The notes beneath the pieces were generated by a model. That model worked only from the letters and a program-made list of their open reading frames with translations, was not told the DNA's origin and ran no database searches. From Rhodosalinus sp041365695 (GTDB lineage Bacteria; Pseudomonadota; Alphaproteobacteria; Rhodobacterales; Rhodobacteraceae), in the NCBI RefSeq assembly GCF_041365695.1, contig NZ_JBGFSJ010000001.1:1-64000 (forward strand): 64,000 nt of DNA, given 5' to 3'. The translations under genes were made by a program, and so were the position numbers. Below are positions 8,267 to 17,429 of this stretch, piece after piece; the first letter of the stretch is position 1, and every line of letters starts with the position of its first letter.

Positions 8267-9777
8267 CCGACAAGACACCGGCGCTCCGGCTCGAGAACAT
8301 CGTGAAGACCTTCCCGGGCGTGCGCGCGCTCGACGGGGTGTCGTTCGAGGTCGTCCCGGGCGAGGTCCATGCGCTCATGGGCGAGAACGGGGCCGGCAAG
8401 AGCACCCTGATGAAGGTCCTGGGCGGCATCCACCAGCCGAACGAGGGCCGCATCCTCGTGGGCGAGGCGCCCGTGGTGATGGCGAACCCGCTGGAGGCGA
8501 AGGCCAAGGGCATCGTCTTCATCCACCAGGAACTGAGCCTCGCCGAGGAACTCACCGTGGCCGAGAACATCTATCTCGGTGAGCTGCCGCGGAAGTCCTT
8601 CGGCCGCGTGGACTGGAAGACGCTCTACGCCCGCACGGACGAGATCCTCGCCCAGCTCAAGGTGGGCTTCGACGCGCGGACGGTGGTCGGTACGCTCTCC
8701 ATCGCGAACCAGCAGATGGTGGAGATCGCCCGCGCCCTGACGGTGGACGCCAAGGCGGTGATCTTCGACGAGCCGACCGCCTCGCTGACCGACGCCGAGA
8801 AGGTGGTGCTCTTCGAGGTGATCGAGGACCTCAAGCGCCAGGGCGTGGGGATCATCTACATCTCCCACCGCATGGAGGAGATCTTCCGGATCACCGACCG
8901 GATCAGCGTGCTGCGCGACGGGCAGTATCGCGGCACGCTCGTGACGGCGGAGACGAACGAGGACGAGGTGACGCAGCTGATGATCGGCCGCGCGCTCGAC
9001 CTGTCGCGCAACGAAAACCATGCCGAGCCGGGCGACGTGGCGCTGGAGGTCAGGGGCCTTTCCTGCGGGGATCTCTACCGCGACGTGAGCTTCGAGATCC
9101 GCCGCGGCGAGGTGGTGGGGTTCTACGGGCTCGTCGGCGCCGGCCGCACCGAGATCGCCGAGACGCTTTTCGGTCTGCGCGCCCCCTCCGCCGGGCAGAT
9201 CCTTCTGGAGGGAGAGGAGGTCCGGCTGCATTCGCCCGCCGACGCTATCTCCCGCGGCATCAGCCTCGTGCCCGAGGACCGCAAGGGGCAGGGGCTGGTG
9301 CTCGGCATGAACTGCCGGGACAACATGACCCTGCCGCAGGTGAACGACCTGAAGGCCGGACCCTTCGTGGCCGAGGGCGCCGAGGTCGCGATCTTCGACC
9401 AGTACCGCGACCGGCTCGACATCCGCACGCCGGGCTGGCGCCAGCTCGTCGGCAACCTGTCCGGCGGCAACCAGCAGAAGATCGTGATCGGCAAGTGGCT
9501 GTCGATGCATCCGACGCTTCTGATCGTGGACGAGCCGACGCGGGGGATCGACGTGGGCTCCAAGTCGGAGATCCACAAGCTCATCCGCGATCTCGCGGGG
9601 CAGGGCTACGCGGTGATGGTGATCTCCTCGGAGATGCCGGAGGTGCTCCATGTCTCGGACCGGATCGTGGCGATGTATCACGGCGAGCTGATCCGGACCT
9701 TCACCTCGGACGAGGTGACGGAGGACAACCTGATCCAGGCGATCTCCGGCATCCGCCCCGACGACAAGGCCGCGTGA
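8263..9777 (+). CDS. Ribose-type ABC transporter ATPase, double nucleotide-binding domain
   Basis: A 504-residue RbsA/MglA-type protein with two ABC domains in one chain. The N-terminal half has Walker A GENGAGKST and Walker B VIFDEPTASL with a weak signature (LSIANQQM). The C-terminal half has a degenerate P-loop (GLVGAGRTE), a full signature LSGGNQQK and Walker B LLIVDEPTRGID. Such asymmetry is normal for this family. It energises import through the two permeases and is the last gene of the operon. No clear terminator is visible after it. Confidence 0.95.
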   Translation: MTDKTPALRLENIVKTFPGVRALDGVSFEVVPGEVHALMGENGAGKSTLMKVLGGIHQPNEGRILVGEAPVVMANPLEAKAKGIVFIHQELSLAEELTVAENIYLGELPRKSFGRVDWKTLYARTDEILAQLKVGFDARTVVGTLSIANQQMVEIARALTVDAKAVIFDEPTASLTDAEKVVLFEVIEDLKRQGVGIIYISHRMEEIFRITDRISVLRDGQYRGTLVTAETNEDEVTQLMIGRALDLSRNENHAEPGDVALEVRGLSCGDLYRDVSFEIRRGEVVGFYGLVGAGRTEIAETLFGLRAPSAGQILLEGEEVRLHSPADAISRGISLVPEDRKGQGLVLGMNCRDNMTLPQVNDLKAGPFVAEGAEVAIFDQYRDRLDIRTPGWRQLVGNLSGGNQQKIVIGKWLSMHPTLLIVDEPTRGIDVGSKSEIHKLIRDLAGQGYAVMVISSEMPEVLHVSDRIVAMYHGELIRTFTSDEVTEDNLIQAISGIRPDDKAA

Positions 9778-10130
9778 TGGGCGATTTGGCGACCCCGGCC
9801 TGCGCCATGGCAGGGCGGCGGACGGCTCCGGCCTTTCGCGGTGACTGAAAGTCGGACGCGCGCGGCGGACGGCGACGGAGAGACGTCCGCACCGGCTCCT
9901 CGACCAAGACGCATCGGCAAGCCCGCGCCGCTGGCCCCGGGCGACGAACCGCGCTATCCGGCGCCGGGACCATCCGCTCGGACCAACTGGACGCGACTCC
10001 CCGCAGCCTAGGGCGGCGCGACCTGCTTGCGCTTCGCCAGTTCTGGGGCAGGCTGCTAGACTGGGTCGCCGTGGGCGCGTCGGACCGCGGATGCGTGGCC
10101 CGACGGGAAGAAGCAAAGGACATTCCGATC
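9778..10130. other. 353-bp gap with no convincing gene
   Basis: I see no reading frame with coding character, no RNA gene and no clear terminator here. The right part presumably carries the promoter of the small membrane protein gene. The TAGACT at 10057-10062 could be a -10 element, but it lacks a convincing -35 partner. Confidence 0.5.
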
Positions 10131-10376
10131 ATGGAAGACTGGGTGCGGCCAACCTTGATTCTCGGCGCGGTCGCCGTGCTGCTGGTGCTGAACGTGCTGG
10201 AGTTCCGATCCAAGCGGCGCGCGGACCGGGCCGAAACGGCGCGCTTCGCGGAAGACGACAGCTCGACAATGTGGTTCGCGCGAAAGCGTCATGCCACGTT
10301 GCAGAACATCGAGCAGGTGCTGCACATCATCAACACGGTGCTGATCGCCATCCTGATCGCGATCCTCACCGCGTGA
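10131..10376 (+). CDS. Small two-helix membrane protein, function unknown
   Basis: An 81-residue protein I do not recognise. Two hydrophobic segments are visible: about residues 4-24 (WVRPTLILGAVAVLLVLNVL) and 64-81 (INTVLIAILIAIL). They are separated by a basic, charged stretch (RSKRRADRAETARFAEDD). The topology suggests an inner-membrane hairpin with a cytoplasmic polar loop. The ATG at 10131 is preferred because an AAGGA lies upstream and the first helix starts directly after it; a longer start at 10071 adds only 20 polar residues. It lies 45 bp before an NAD(P)-binding protein gene on the same strand. Confidence 0.65.
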   Translation: MEDWVRPTLILGAVAVLLVLNVLEFRSKRRADRAETARFAEDDSSTMWFARKRHATLQNIEQVLHIINTVLIAILIAILTA

Positions 10377-10421
10377 GGGACGGCGCGCTCCGGGAAAGGA
10401 ACACGCACTGGGGGGACGGAC

Positions 10422-11072
10422 ATGAACATCCTCGTCTTCGGAGCAACGGGCGGATCGGGCCGGGCCGTCGTGGCGCGCGCCCTCGACGCGGGGCACGAGG
10501 TGACGGCCTTCGTGCGCGATCCCTCGCGCATGGAGGCCGCACCGCGCCTGACCGTCGTCGCGGGCGACGCGACATGCGCGGACGACGTGGCGCGCGCGCT
10601 GCCGGGGCACGATGCGATCGTAATCAGCCTGGGGGACCGGCCGAAACCGTTCGACTGGTTGCCCGGACGGCGCCGCGCCGCCTCGAGCCGCGTCTGCGAA
10701 ATCGGCACGCGGAACATCCTGGCCGCGATGCCGTCGGACGCGCCGCCCCGTATCGTCGTGGTGAGCGCCTTCGGCGTCGGCGACACGCGCGAGACCGCGC
10801 CCTGGTATCATCGCCTCTACCTGCGCCTGTTCATGGAGGATCTCATGGCCGACAAGGAGCGGCAGGAAACCTTGCTGAAGAAGGCCGATCCCGACTTCCT
10901 GATCGTGCAGCCGGTCGCGCTGACCGACGCGGGGGCGAGCGGGCGATGGACGGCCAGCACGGAGGGCGCCATCGGCAGGCAGCAGGTCTCGCGCGGCGAC
11001 CTCGCGGCGTTCATCGTGGACGAGTTGACCGAAAGACAGCACCGGCGGGAAACCGTGGCGTTTTCCGGGTGA
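10422..11072 (+). CDS. NAD(P)H-binding protein, atypical SDR (NmrA/BLVRB-like)
   Basis: A 216-residue protein with the glycine-rich nucleotide-binding motif GATGGSG at residues 8-14 and the atypical-SDR pattern of short members related to flavin/biliverdin reductase and NmrA (AFVRDPSRM, VVSAFGVGDT, LIVQPVALTD). There is no Ser-Tyr-Lys catalytic set, so it may bind a dinucleotide without classical SDR chemistry. It may form a two-gene unit with the small membrane protein upstream. The role is unknown. Confidence 0.8.
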   Translation: MNILVFGATGGSGRAVVARALDAGHEVTAFVRDPSRMEAAPRLTVVAGDATCADDVARALPGHDAIVISLGDRPKPFDWLPGRRRAASSRVCEIGTRNILAAMPSDAPPRIVVVSAFGVGDTRETAPWYHRLYLRLFMEDLMADKERQETLLKKADPDFLIVQPVALTDAGASGRWTASTEGAIGRQQVSRGDLAAFIVDELTERQHRRETVAFSG

Positions 11073-11187
11073 ACGGTCGCCGGCGCGCCTCGGGCGTGGC
11101 GACGGTCCGGTCCGGCAGTGGCGCGCGCCGCCCGCGGGACGGGCCGGGCCGCGGTGACCCGCGCCCGATCCCCGCGCCGCCGCGGCG

Positions 11188-11832
11188 TCAGTCGCCGGGC
11201 CCGATCCCGAAATAGAGCAGGTATTTGTCGATCGCCTTGGCGATCGCGTCCTCGGGGTCCTCGGGGCCGTTCATCCCGTAGATGTGCGTCCTGATCCCGA
11301 TATAGACGATGCCGCCATGCAGGTTCCAGATATCCTCCATGCTCGGCCGCGCGCCGCCGCGCGCCAGCGCCTCGGTCTCGTCGAGGACCGGGCGGAGAAT
11401 CACCTCGCCCAGATGCTCGAGATAGCGGTGGTTGAGCGCCGCCCCGGCCAGACCGGAGAACATGAAAATCCGCATCCAGTCGCGCTCGAAGATGAGGGCG
11501 CTGTATTCCGTGTAGAACGCGAGTAGCCGCTGCCGCAGCGGCACGGAGCGATCCGTGAGGCGGTCCGGCCAGTCCGGCGAGAGCCGGTCGAGGTAGACCT
11601 TTTCATAGACCGCTTCGAGCAGGTCGTGCTTCGTCGGGAAGTAGTTGAAAAGTAGAGATTGCGTCACCCCGAGCCGCTTGGCGAGCTGGCGTGTGTTTCC
11701 CTCGAGGCCGACCTCGGCGAAGAAGCGCACGGCTTCTGCCACGATCTGCTTGCGACGCTCCTCGGGGGGCATGCGCCGACGCGCCGCGCCTTCGATGGAA
11801 TGTATGTTTTCGCTGTCCAACCCGGCACCCAT
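11188..11832 (-). CDS. TetR/AcrR family transcriptional regulator
   Basis: A 214-residue one-component regulator. The N-terminal helix-turn-helix is at about residues 22-68 (RKQIVAEAVRFFAEVG, then TRQLAKRLGVTQSLLFNYF). The remainder is a helical ligand-binding domain without recognisable family detail. The start at 11832 gives a normal TetR length; longer in-frame starts would run into the divergent gene. It is transcribed away from the molybdenum hydroxylase/TRAP operon, with 137 bp between start codons, so it is the likely local repressor responding to the transported substrate. Confidence 0.9.
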   Translation of the reverse strand: MGAGLDSENIHSIEGAARRRMPPEERRKQIVAEAVRFFAEVGLEGNTRQLAKRLGVTQSLLFNYFPTKHDLLEAVYEKVYLDRLSPDWPDRLTDRSVPLRQRLLAFYTEYSALIFERDWMRIFMFSGLAGAALNHRYLEHLGEVILRPVLDETEALARGGARPSMEDIWNLHGGIVYIGIRTHIYGMNGPEDPEDAIAKAIDKYLLYFGIGPGD

Positions 11833-11876
11833 GATCCTGCCAGCCCGCCCCTTTAAACACTTTTTCCTTGAAACGC

Positions 11877-11924
11877 GCATCTTTTTAAAGATCATGCGAT
11901 CAACAAGGGTGAGCATCCGATCAA
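11877..11924. promoter_or_regulatory. Candidate TetR operator(s) in divergent promoter
   Basis: An inverted repeat ATCTTT-TT-AAAGAT occupies 11879-11892. A direct repeat CGATCAA follows at 11897-11903 and 11918-11924, 21 bp apart. A TTGAAA (11868-11873) could be a -35 element for the rightward operon. The palindrome has the size expected of a TetR-family dimer site. The repeats are seen; their use is inferred. Confidence 0.4.
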
Positions 11925-11969
11925 TAACGCCGGCGACCGGCGCGGGACGCGGATGGGGAGGATTACCGG

Positions 11970-12803
11970 ATGAAGGCATCGGCGGGCGGATATGCCCGGG
12001 CCAGGGACGTGCCGCACGCGCTCGACCTGCTGGCGGCGTCGGACGGCGCGGGGCGGATCCTGGCGGGCGGGCAGAGCCTGATCGCGGCGATGAACATGCG
12101 CCTGTCGGAAGGCGACATGCTGATCGACATCTCCCGCATCGCCGGTCTGCAGGGCGTCACCGAAGAGGCGGACACGCTGCGCATCGGCGCGCTGACCCGC
12201 CACGCGGCGGTCGGGGCCGATCCGCTGATTTCGGCGCACGCGCCGCTGCTGGCGGAGGCGGTGGGCTACATCGCCCATGCCGCCATCCGCAACCGCGGCA
12301 CGATCGGGGGCGCGCTGGCGCATGCCGATCCGGCCGCGGAGTTTCCCGCCTGTGCCGTCGCGCTGGGCGCGACGATCCATGTCGAGGGAAAGGGCGGCGC
12401 GCGGGAGATCCCGGCCGAGGCGTTCTTCGAGGACGTCTTCACCACGGCGCTCGCCGACGACGAGATCCTGACGGCGATCTCCGTGCCCAAGGCGGAGCCG
12501 GGCGAGGTGCAGCTTCTCGAAGAGGTCGCGCGGCGGTCGGGCGACTACGCGCTGACGGGGCTGTGCCTGGTCAGGCGGGCGACGGGGCACCGCGTGACGG
12601 TGTTCTCGGCCGGGCCGACGCCGCTTCTGGCGCGGGACGCCATGACCGCGCTTGACGGGGGCGACCTCCACGGCGCGGTGGCGGCGCTCGTCGAGGCGCT
12701 CGACCCGCCCTCGGACACGCAGGCGAGCGCGTCCTATCGCAGACATCTTGCAGGGGTTCTGCTGCGCAGGGCCGTGGCACGGATCGAGGAACAGAAGGCA
12801 TGA
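11970..12803 (+). CDS. Molybdenum hydroxylase FAD-binding (medium) subunit
   Basis: A 277-residue CoxM/XdhB-type subunit that carries FAD and passes electrons from the iron-sulfur subunit to the acceptor. FAD-binding motifs are visible at AGGQSLIAAMNMR (near residues 30-45) and the AxxxIRNRGTIGG motif (AHAAIRNRGTIGG, about residue 105), followed by the CO-dehydrogenase flavoprotein C-terminal domain. GGGGAGG precedes the start. It is first in the operon and overlaps the next gene by ATGA. Confidence 0.93.
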   Translation: MKASAGGYARARDVPHALDLLAASDGAGRILAGGQSLIAAMNMRLSEGDMLIDISRIAGLQGVTEEADTLRIGALTRHAAVGADPLISAHAPLLAEAVGYIAHAAIRNRGTIGGALAHADPAAEFPACAVALGATIHVEGKGGAREIPAEAFFEDVFTTALADDEILTAISVPKAEPGEVQLLEEVARRSGDYALTGLCLVRRATGHRVTVFSAGPTPLLARDAMTALDGGDLHGAVAALVEALDPPSDTQASASYRRHLAGVLLRRAVARIEEQKA

Positions 12804-13300
12804 CGGCGGCATTCTCGAACAAGGTCGACATCGAACTCACGGTGAACGGAGAGCCGGTCGAGGCGCGCGTTCCGGCGGGCCAGCACCTGGTGGATTTCCT
12901 GCGGCTCGACCTCGGGCTGACCGGGGCGCACGCCTCCTGCGAGCACGGCGTCTGCGGCGCGTGCACCCTTCGCGTCGACGGAGAGGCCGTGCGCGGCTGC
13001 CTGATGCTCGCCGCGCAGGCCGACGGCGCCGAGGTCTGGACGGTGGAGGGGCTGACCGATCAGGGAACGAGCGCGGATCTGCAGCAGGCCTTCGTGGCGC
13101 GAAACGCGTTGCAGTGCGGCTTCTGCACGCCGGGCATGATCGTCGCGGCCGAGGACCTGCTGGCACGAGGCGATGTGCCCACACGGGCGGCGATCCGCGA
13201 GCACCTGTCGGGCAACTACTGCCGTTGCACCGGCTACGAGGCGATCATCGACGCGGTCGAAAGCGTGGCGCGGGCGCGCGCTGGAAAGGATGCCGCATGA
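12800..13300 (+). CDS. Molybdenum hydroxylase 2Fe-2S (small) subunit
   Basis: A 166-residue CoxS-type protein. The N-terminal plant-type ferredoxin cluster is bound by the cysteines in CEHGVCGACTL and the later GCLM. The C-terminal helical domain binds the second cluster through CGFCTPGM and NYCRCTGY. It links the Mo site to FAD. Four-base overlaps join it to the genes on both sides, so the three subunits are translationally coupled. Confidence 0.95.
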   Translation: MTAAFSNKVDIELTVNGEPVEARVPAGQHLVDFLRLDLGLTGAHASCEHGVCGACTLRVDGEAVRGCLMLAAQADGAEVWTVEGLTDQGTSADLQQAFVARNALQCGFCTPGMIVAAEDLLARGDVPTRAAIREHLSGNYCRCTGYEAIIDAVESVARARAGKDAA

Positions 13301-15678
13301 CCATCCAGTTCGGAAACCCCGATCGGCCCAATTCCTATATCGGCAAGACCGTTCCGCGCCCCAACGCGGAAAAGCTCGTGCAGGGGCGCGGGCGCTATGT
13401 CGACGACATCGTGCTGCCGCGGATGGTGCATGTGGCCTTCGTCCGATCGCCGGTGGCCCATGCCCGGATCAGCGGCCTCGACACTGAGGCGGCGAAAGCG
13501 GTGAAGGGCGTTCTGCGGGTCTTCACCGGGGCCGACCTTGCCGATGTCTGCACGCCCTGGGTCGCGGTGCTGGCGCATCTCAAGGGCCTGAAATCGCCGC
13601 CGCAGCACGCCATGGCCGTGGACCGGGCCTGCTGGGTGGGCGAGCCGGTGGCGGCCGTCGTCGCCACCACGCGCGCCGCGGCTGAGGAAGGCGCGGCGCT
13701 CGTCGATGTGGACTACGATCCGCTTCCGGTCGTCACCGACACGATGACCGCGCTGGATGACGACACGCCGGTGATCCATCCCGACCTCGGCGACAATCTT
13801 GCCTTCCGGCGGCTGCACGAGGAAGGCGACGTCGAGGCGGCCATGGAAGCGGCGCACAAGGTGGTGTCGGCCCGCTTCCGCACCGCGCGCCATACCGGGG
13901 TGACCCTGGAGCCGCGCTCGATCCTCGTCGACTGGAACCCGGCCGAGGAGCAGCTGACGGCCTATCACGCGACGCAGGCCCCGCACATGATGCAGACGGT
14001 GTTCGCGGAGCATCTGGGAATCCCCGAGGGCCGCGTCCGGGTGGTCTGCGGAGACGTGGGCGGATCCTACGGGATCAAGGTCCATGTCTATCCCGACGAG
14101 ATGGCCACCGCCGCCATCGCGAAGGTCCTGGCGCGTCCGGTCAAGTTCATCGCCGACCGGCTGGAAAGTTTCACCACCGACATCCATGCCCGCGATCACG
14201 AGATCGAGGCACGGATCGCCGTGGACGCGGAGGGCAAGATCCTCGCCATCGACGTCGACGACTGGACCGGGATCGGGCCCTACTCGGTCTATCCGCGCAC
14301 CTCGGCCATCGAGGGCAACCAGGTCGTGAACCTGTGCGGGGGCCCCTACGACTTCTCCAATTACAGGGCGCGGACCACGGTCGTGTTCCAGAACAAGACG
14401 CCGACCTGCCAGTACCGGGCCGTCGGCCACCCGATCGCCGTGGCGATCACCGAAGGGCTGGTGGACATGGCCGCCGCCGCCATCGGGATGGATCCGGTCG
14501 AGATGCGGCGCCGGAACATGTATGCGGACGACGCCTATCCCGTGACGTCGCCCGCGAAGATGAAGTTCGAGGGGCTGTCGCATCACGCCTCGATGGACCG
14601 GCTGATGGAGCTGATGGACTACGACGCGCTGCGCGCCGATCAGGAAGAGGCACGCAAGCAGGGCAAGCATCGCGGCATCGGCATCGCGTCCTTCATCGAG
14701 CTGACGAACCCCTCTCCGTTCATGTACGGGATCGGCGGCGCGCGCATCTCCGCGCAGGACGGCTGCACCGTCCGCATGGATCCCGACGGCTCGGTCGTGG
14801 CGCTGTCGGGCGTGACGGAACAGGGGCAGGGCACGGAGGCGATGCTGTCGCAGATCGTCGCCGAAAGCGTGGGCGTCACGCCCGACAAGGTCCGGATCAT
14901 CACGGGCGACACCCAGGTCACGCCCTATGGCGGCGGCACCTGGGCGTCGCGCGGGGCGGGGATCGGCGGCGAAGCCGCGCTTCAGGCGGGACGCGCGTTG
15001 CGCGGCTCGATCCTCGAGGTGGCGGCGGCGATGCTCCAGTCCGACGAGGGCAGGCTCGACATCCGCGACGGCCAGGTGGTCGACGCCGATACGGGCGAGA
15101 CGCGGATGCCGCTCGAGGAGCTGGGCCGCATCGTCTACTTCCGTGGCGACACGCTGCCCAAGGGCCTGCCGCGCGAACTGGTCCAGACCCGGCACTTCAT
15201 CACCATGGACTATCCCTTCGCCTTCACCAACGGCGTCCAGGCCTCCTATCTGGAGGTGGACACGGATACCGGTGTCGTGACATTGCTGAAGCACTGGTGC
15301 GTGGAGGATTGCGGCCGGATCATCAATCCGCAGCTCGTCGACGAGCAGATACGGGGCGGGATCGTGCAGGGCCTCGGGGGCGCGCTTTTCGAGGAAATCC
15401 ACTACGACGAGGACGGGCAGCTGCTGAACGGCTCGATGGCCGACTACCTCGTGCCCATGGCCGCCGAGATGCCCGACATGATCGTCGGTCACGTGGAGAC
15501 GCCCACGGCGGAAAGCGAGCTTGGGGCGAAGGGGGCCGGAGAGGCCGGCACTGCCGGGGCCCCTGCCGCGGTGATGAACGCGATCAACGACGCCTTGCGC
15601 CCGCTTGGCGCCGAGGTCACCGAAATGCCCTTCACGCCGGAACGCATCCTGCGCGCGCTGGGCAAGATCAAAGACTGA
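13297..15678 (+). CDS. Molybdenum hydroxylase large (Mo-cofactor) subunit, CoxL/XdhA-like
   Basis: A 793-residue catalytic subunit of the xanthine oxidase family that binds molybdopterin-cytosine dinucleotide and hydroxylates an organic substrate with water. The N-terminal domain is at about residues 15-140 and the two Mo-binding domains fill the rest. The catalytic Glu is E749 in GAGEAG. The active-site loop reads CQYRAVGHP (C371-P379). It is neither AYRCSFR, as in true CO dehydrogenase, nor AYRGAGR, as in most form II proteins. CO oxidation is therefore unlikely and the substrate, perhaps an N-heterocycle, aldehyde or aromatic, is unknown. The start at 13297 overlaps the small-subunit stop. 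A TRAP transporter follows directly, suggesting that its substrate is taken up by that system. Confidence 0.9.
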   Translation: MTIQFGNPDRPNSYIGKTVPRPNAEKLVQGRGRYVDDIVLPRMVHVAFVRSPVAHARISGLDTEAAKAVKGVLRVFTGADLADVCTPWVAVLAHLKGLKSPPQHAMAVDRACWVGEPVAAVVATTRAAAEEGAALVDVDYDPLPVVTDTMTALDDDTPVIHPDLGDNLAFRRLHEEGDVEAAMEAAHKVVSARFRTARHTGVTLEPRSILVDWNPAEEQLTAYHATQAPHMMQTVFAEHLGIPEGRVRVVCGDVGGSYGIKVHVYPDEMATAAIAKVLARPVKFIADRLESFTTDIHARDHEIEARIAVDAEGKILAIDVDDWTGIGPYSVYPRTSAIEGNQVVNLCGGPYDFSNYRARTTVVFQNKTPTCQYRAVGHPIAVAITEGLVDMAAAAIGMDPVEMRRRNMYADDAYPVTSPAKMKFEGLSHHASMDRLMELMDYDALRADQEEARKQGKHRGIGIASFIELTNPSPFMYGIGGARISAQDGCTVRMDPDGSVVALSGVTEQGQGTEAMLSQIVAESVGVTPDKVRIITGDTQVTPYGGGTWASRGAGIGGEAALQAGRALRGSILEVAAAMLQSDEGRLDIRDGQVVDADTGETRMPLEELGRIVYFRGDTLPKGLPRELVQTRHFITMDYPFAFTNGVQASYLEVDTDTGVVTLLKHWCVEDCGRIINPQLVDEQIRGGIVQGLGGALFEEIHYDEDGQLLNGSMADYLVPMAAEMPDMIVGHVETPTAESELGAKGAGEAGTAGAPAAVMNAINDALRPLGAEVTEMPFTPERILRALGKIKD

Positions 15679-15684
15679 ACCAAG

Positions 15685-15703
15685 GGGGCGCGGGAGGCGC
15701 CCC
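15685..15703 (+). promoter_or_regulatory. Intercistronic hairpin before dctP
   Basis: GGGGCGC (15685-15691) and GCGCCCC (15697-15703) form a 7-bp stem with loop GGGAG, starting 6 bases after the large-subunit stop. There is no T-run. It may set relative mRNA stability between the hydroxylase part and the TRAP binding-protein part of the operon. The role is inferred. Confidence 0.4.
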
Positions 15704-15722
15704 GACAAAGGGAGGGAAACAC

Positions 15723-16775
15723 ATGAAGATCACGGCATTCGCGACGGCCACGGCCATACTGACGAGCGGTGCGGCCTTTGCCCAACAGCAGATTACCGTC
15801 AACATCGGCTCTTCGCACCCGGAACAGAACATCTGGGTCTACGCGATGAAGAACACGTTCCAGCCCGAGGTGAACCGCATCCTCGCCGAGAACGGCAACG
15901 ACTATCAGGTCAACTGGGTCGAGAGCTACGCCGGCACGCTCTACAAGTTCACCGACACCCGCGAGGCGGTGATGGACGGCATCGTCGACGTGGGCATGGT
16001 CGGCACGGTCTGGGAGGGGGCCAACATGCCGCTTCAGAACGTGACCTACTTCACCCCCTTCGCCACCGAAGATCACCGCATGATCATCGAGATCTTCGAC
16101 GATCTGTCGGAAAACCTTCCGGCGCTGAAGAACAGCTGGTCCGAGAACGGCATGGTGCATCTCAGCTCGCTCATCACCGACAGCTACGACATCTACGCGA
16201 CCTTCCCCGTGACCTCGATGGAGGATCTTCAGAACCGCAAGCTGAACGCGCCGGGCACCTCGGCGAACTGGCTGCGCGAGACCGGGGCCACGCCGGTCGA
16301 CGGGGCGCTGACCACCTATTACACGAACATCCAGACCGGCGTGACCGAGGGAACCCTGTCCTTCGCCTCGGGCATCCGCCCGACCCGGGTCTACGAAGTC
16401 GCGCCAGAGCTGACGCGCGTGGGCATCGGGTCGATGTATTTCGGCGGCATCGCGGCCAACGAGGATTTCTTCGACGCCCTGCCGGAAGAGGTGCAGCAGG
16501 CGATGCGAGAGGCCGCGCAGGCCACCTCGGTGGCGCATGGGGACTATGTGGCCGATCTTGCCGCGACGGCGATCGACGAGATGCAGGAGGCCGGGCTGAC
16601 CATTCACCAGCTGCCCGACGAGGAGAAGGCCAAGTGGGTGAACGGCCTGCCGAACATCGTGGAGCCGTGGCTGGAGCAGACCGGCGAGGACGGCAGGATC
16701 GTGCTCAAGGCCTATTTCGACGCGTTGCGCGAACGCGGCGCAACGCCGCTGCGGGACTGGGACGAAGGTCTCTGA
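15723..16775 (+). CDS. dctP: TRAP transporter substrate-binding protein (DctP family)
   Basis: A 350-residue periplasmic protein. Residues 1-20 are a signal peptide (MKITAFATATAILTSGAAFA, cut before QQQ). The mature part has the DctP fold, including a substrate-contacting segment around RKLNAPGTSANWLRETGATP (residues about 175-195) in the place of the family's conserved Arg. GGGAGG precedes the start. It delivers an organic anion to the DctQM membrane pair encoded next and shares an operon with the molybdenum hydroxylase. Confidence 0.92.
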   Translation: MKITAFATATAILTSGAAFAQQQITVNIGSSHPEQNIWVYAMKNTFQPEVNRILAENGNDYQVNWVESYAGTLYKFTDTREAVMDGIVDVGMVGTVWEGANMPLQNVTYFTPFATEDHRMIIEIFDDLSENLPALKNSWSENGMVHLSSLITDSYDIYATFPVTSMEDLQNRKLNAPGTSANWLRETGATPVDGALTTYYTNIQTGVTEGTLSFASGIRPTRVYEVAPELTRVGIGSMYFGGIAANEDFFDALPEEVQQAMREAAQATSVAHGDYVADLAATAIDEMQEAGLTIHQLPDEEKAKWVNGLPNIVEPWLEQTGEDGRIVLKAYFDALRERGATPLRDWDEGL

Positions 16776-16838
16776 TCGGCTGAAGACAAGCAATGACAAG
16801 GCGATGCCGCCCGTCGCACCGCGCCGGGCGCATCCGTC

Positions 16839-17429
16839 ATGGACGGCGGGATCGTGGCAATGAGCAATGACGACGCGGCCGGGCTGGAAGACGACGACGG
16901 CTTCGTTCCGGCCTTTTTCGACGCGCCGGTCGGCGCCGTGCTGGCCACGATCGCGGCGACGCTGTCGGCGATCGGGACCGCCGCGATCGGCGCGCTGATG
17001 CTTCTCATCGTGGCGGACGTGATCGGGCGGAATTTTCTGGACGCGCCCGTCACCGGCGTTTCCGAGATCGCCGCCCGCGCGGTGGTCGCGATCGTGTTCC
17101 TTCAGGTGCCTGCGGCGATCCTGCAAAAGCGCCTCACGCGCGCCGATTTCCTGCTGCGCCGGATCGAGCGCGTGTCGCCGCGCGTCCTCTGCCTGCTGGA
17201 GACGTTCTTCTGCATCGCCGGGGCCGTGGTCTTCGCGCTCATCCTGTGGCCGTCCTGGCCGAAACTCGTCGAAAGCTGGGCGTCGGCCGAATTCTTCGGC
17301 GTCCAGGGCGTCTGGACGATCCCCACCTGGCCGTTCCGCCTGATCACCGTGGTCGGATCGGCCGTGGCGGTGCTCTGCGCGCTTTACCGCGCGAGCGAGG
17401 AAATTCGAATGATGCGAAGACCGGCATGA
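16839..17429 (+). CDS. dctQ: TRAP transporter small membrane subunit (DctQ)
   Basis: A 196-residue four-helix membrane protein. The hydrophobic segments begin near residues 27, 70, 120 and 165, and RNFLDAPVTGVSEIA matches the family signature between helices one and two. A second possible start lies seven codons downstream (16860) and neither has a strong ribosome site, so the N-terminus is uncertain. Its stop overlaps the dctM start by four bases. It forms the membrane complex with DctM. Confidence 0.9.
   Translation: MDGGIVAMSNDDAAGLEDDDGFVPAFFDAPVGAVLATIAATLSAIGTAAIGALMLLIVADVIGRNFLDAPVTGVSEIAARAVVAIVFLQVPAAILQKRLTRADFLLRRIERVSPRVLCLLETFFCIAGAVVFALILWPSWPKLVESWASAEFFGVQGVWTIPTWPFRLITVVGSAVAVLCALYRASEEIRMMRRPA

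Noticed and set aside
11970..15678. Aerobic CO dehydrogenase (coxMSL)
   Set aside because: The gene order fits, but the active-site loop lacks AYRCSFR and no cox accessory genes follow. A TRAP transporter does.
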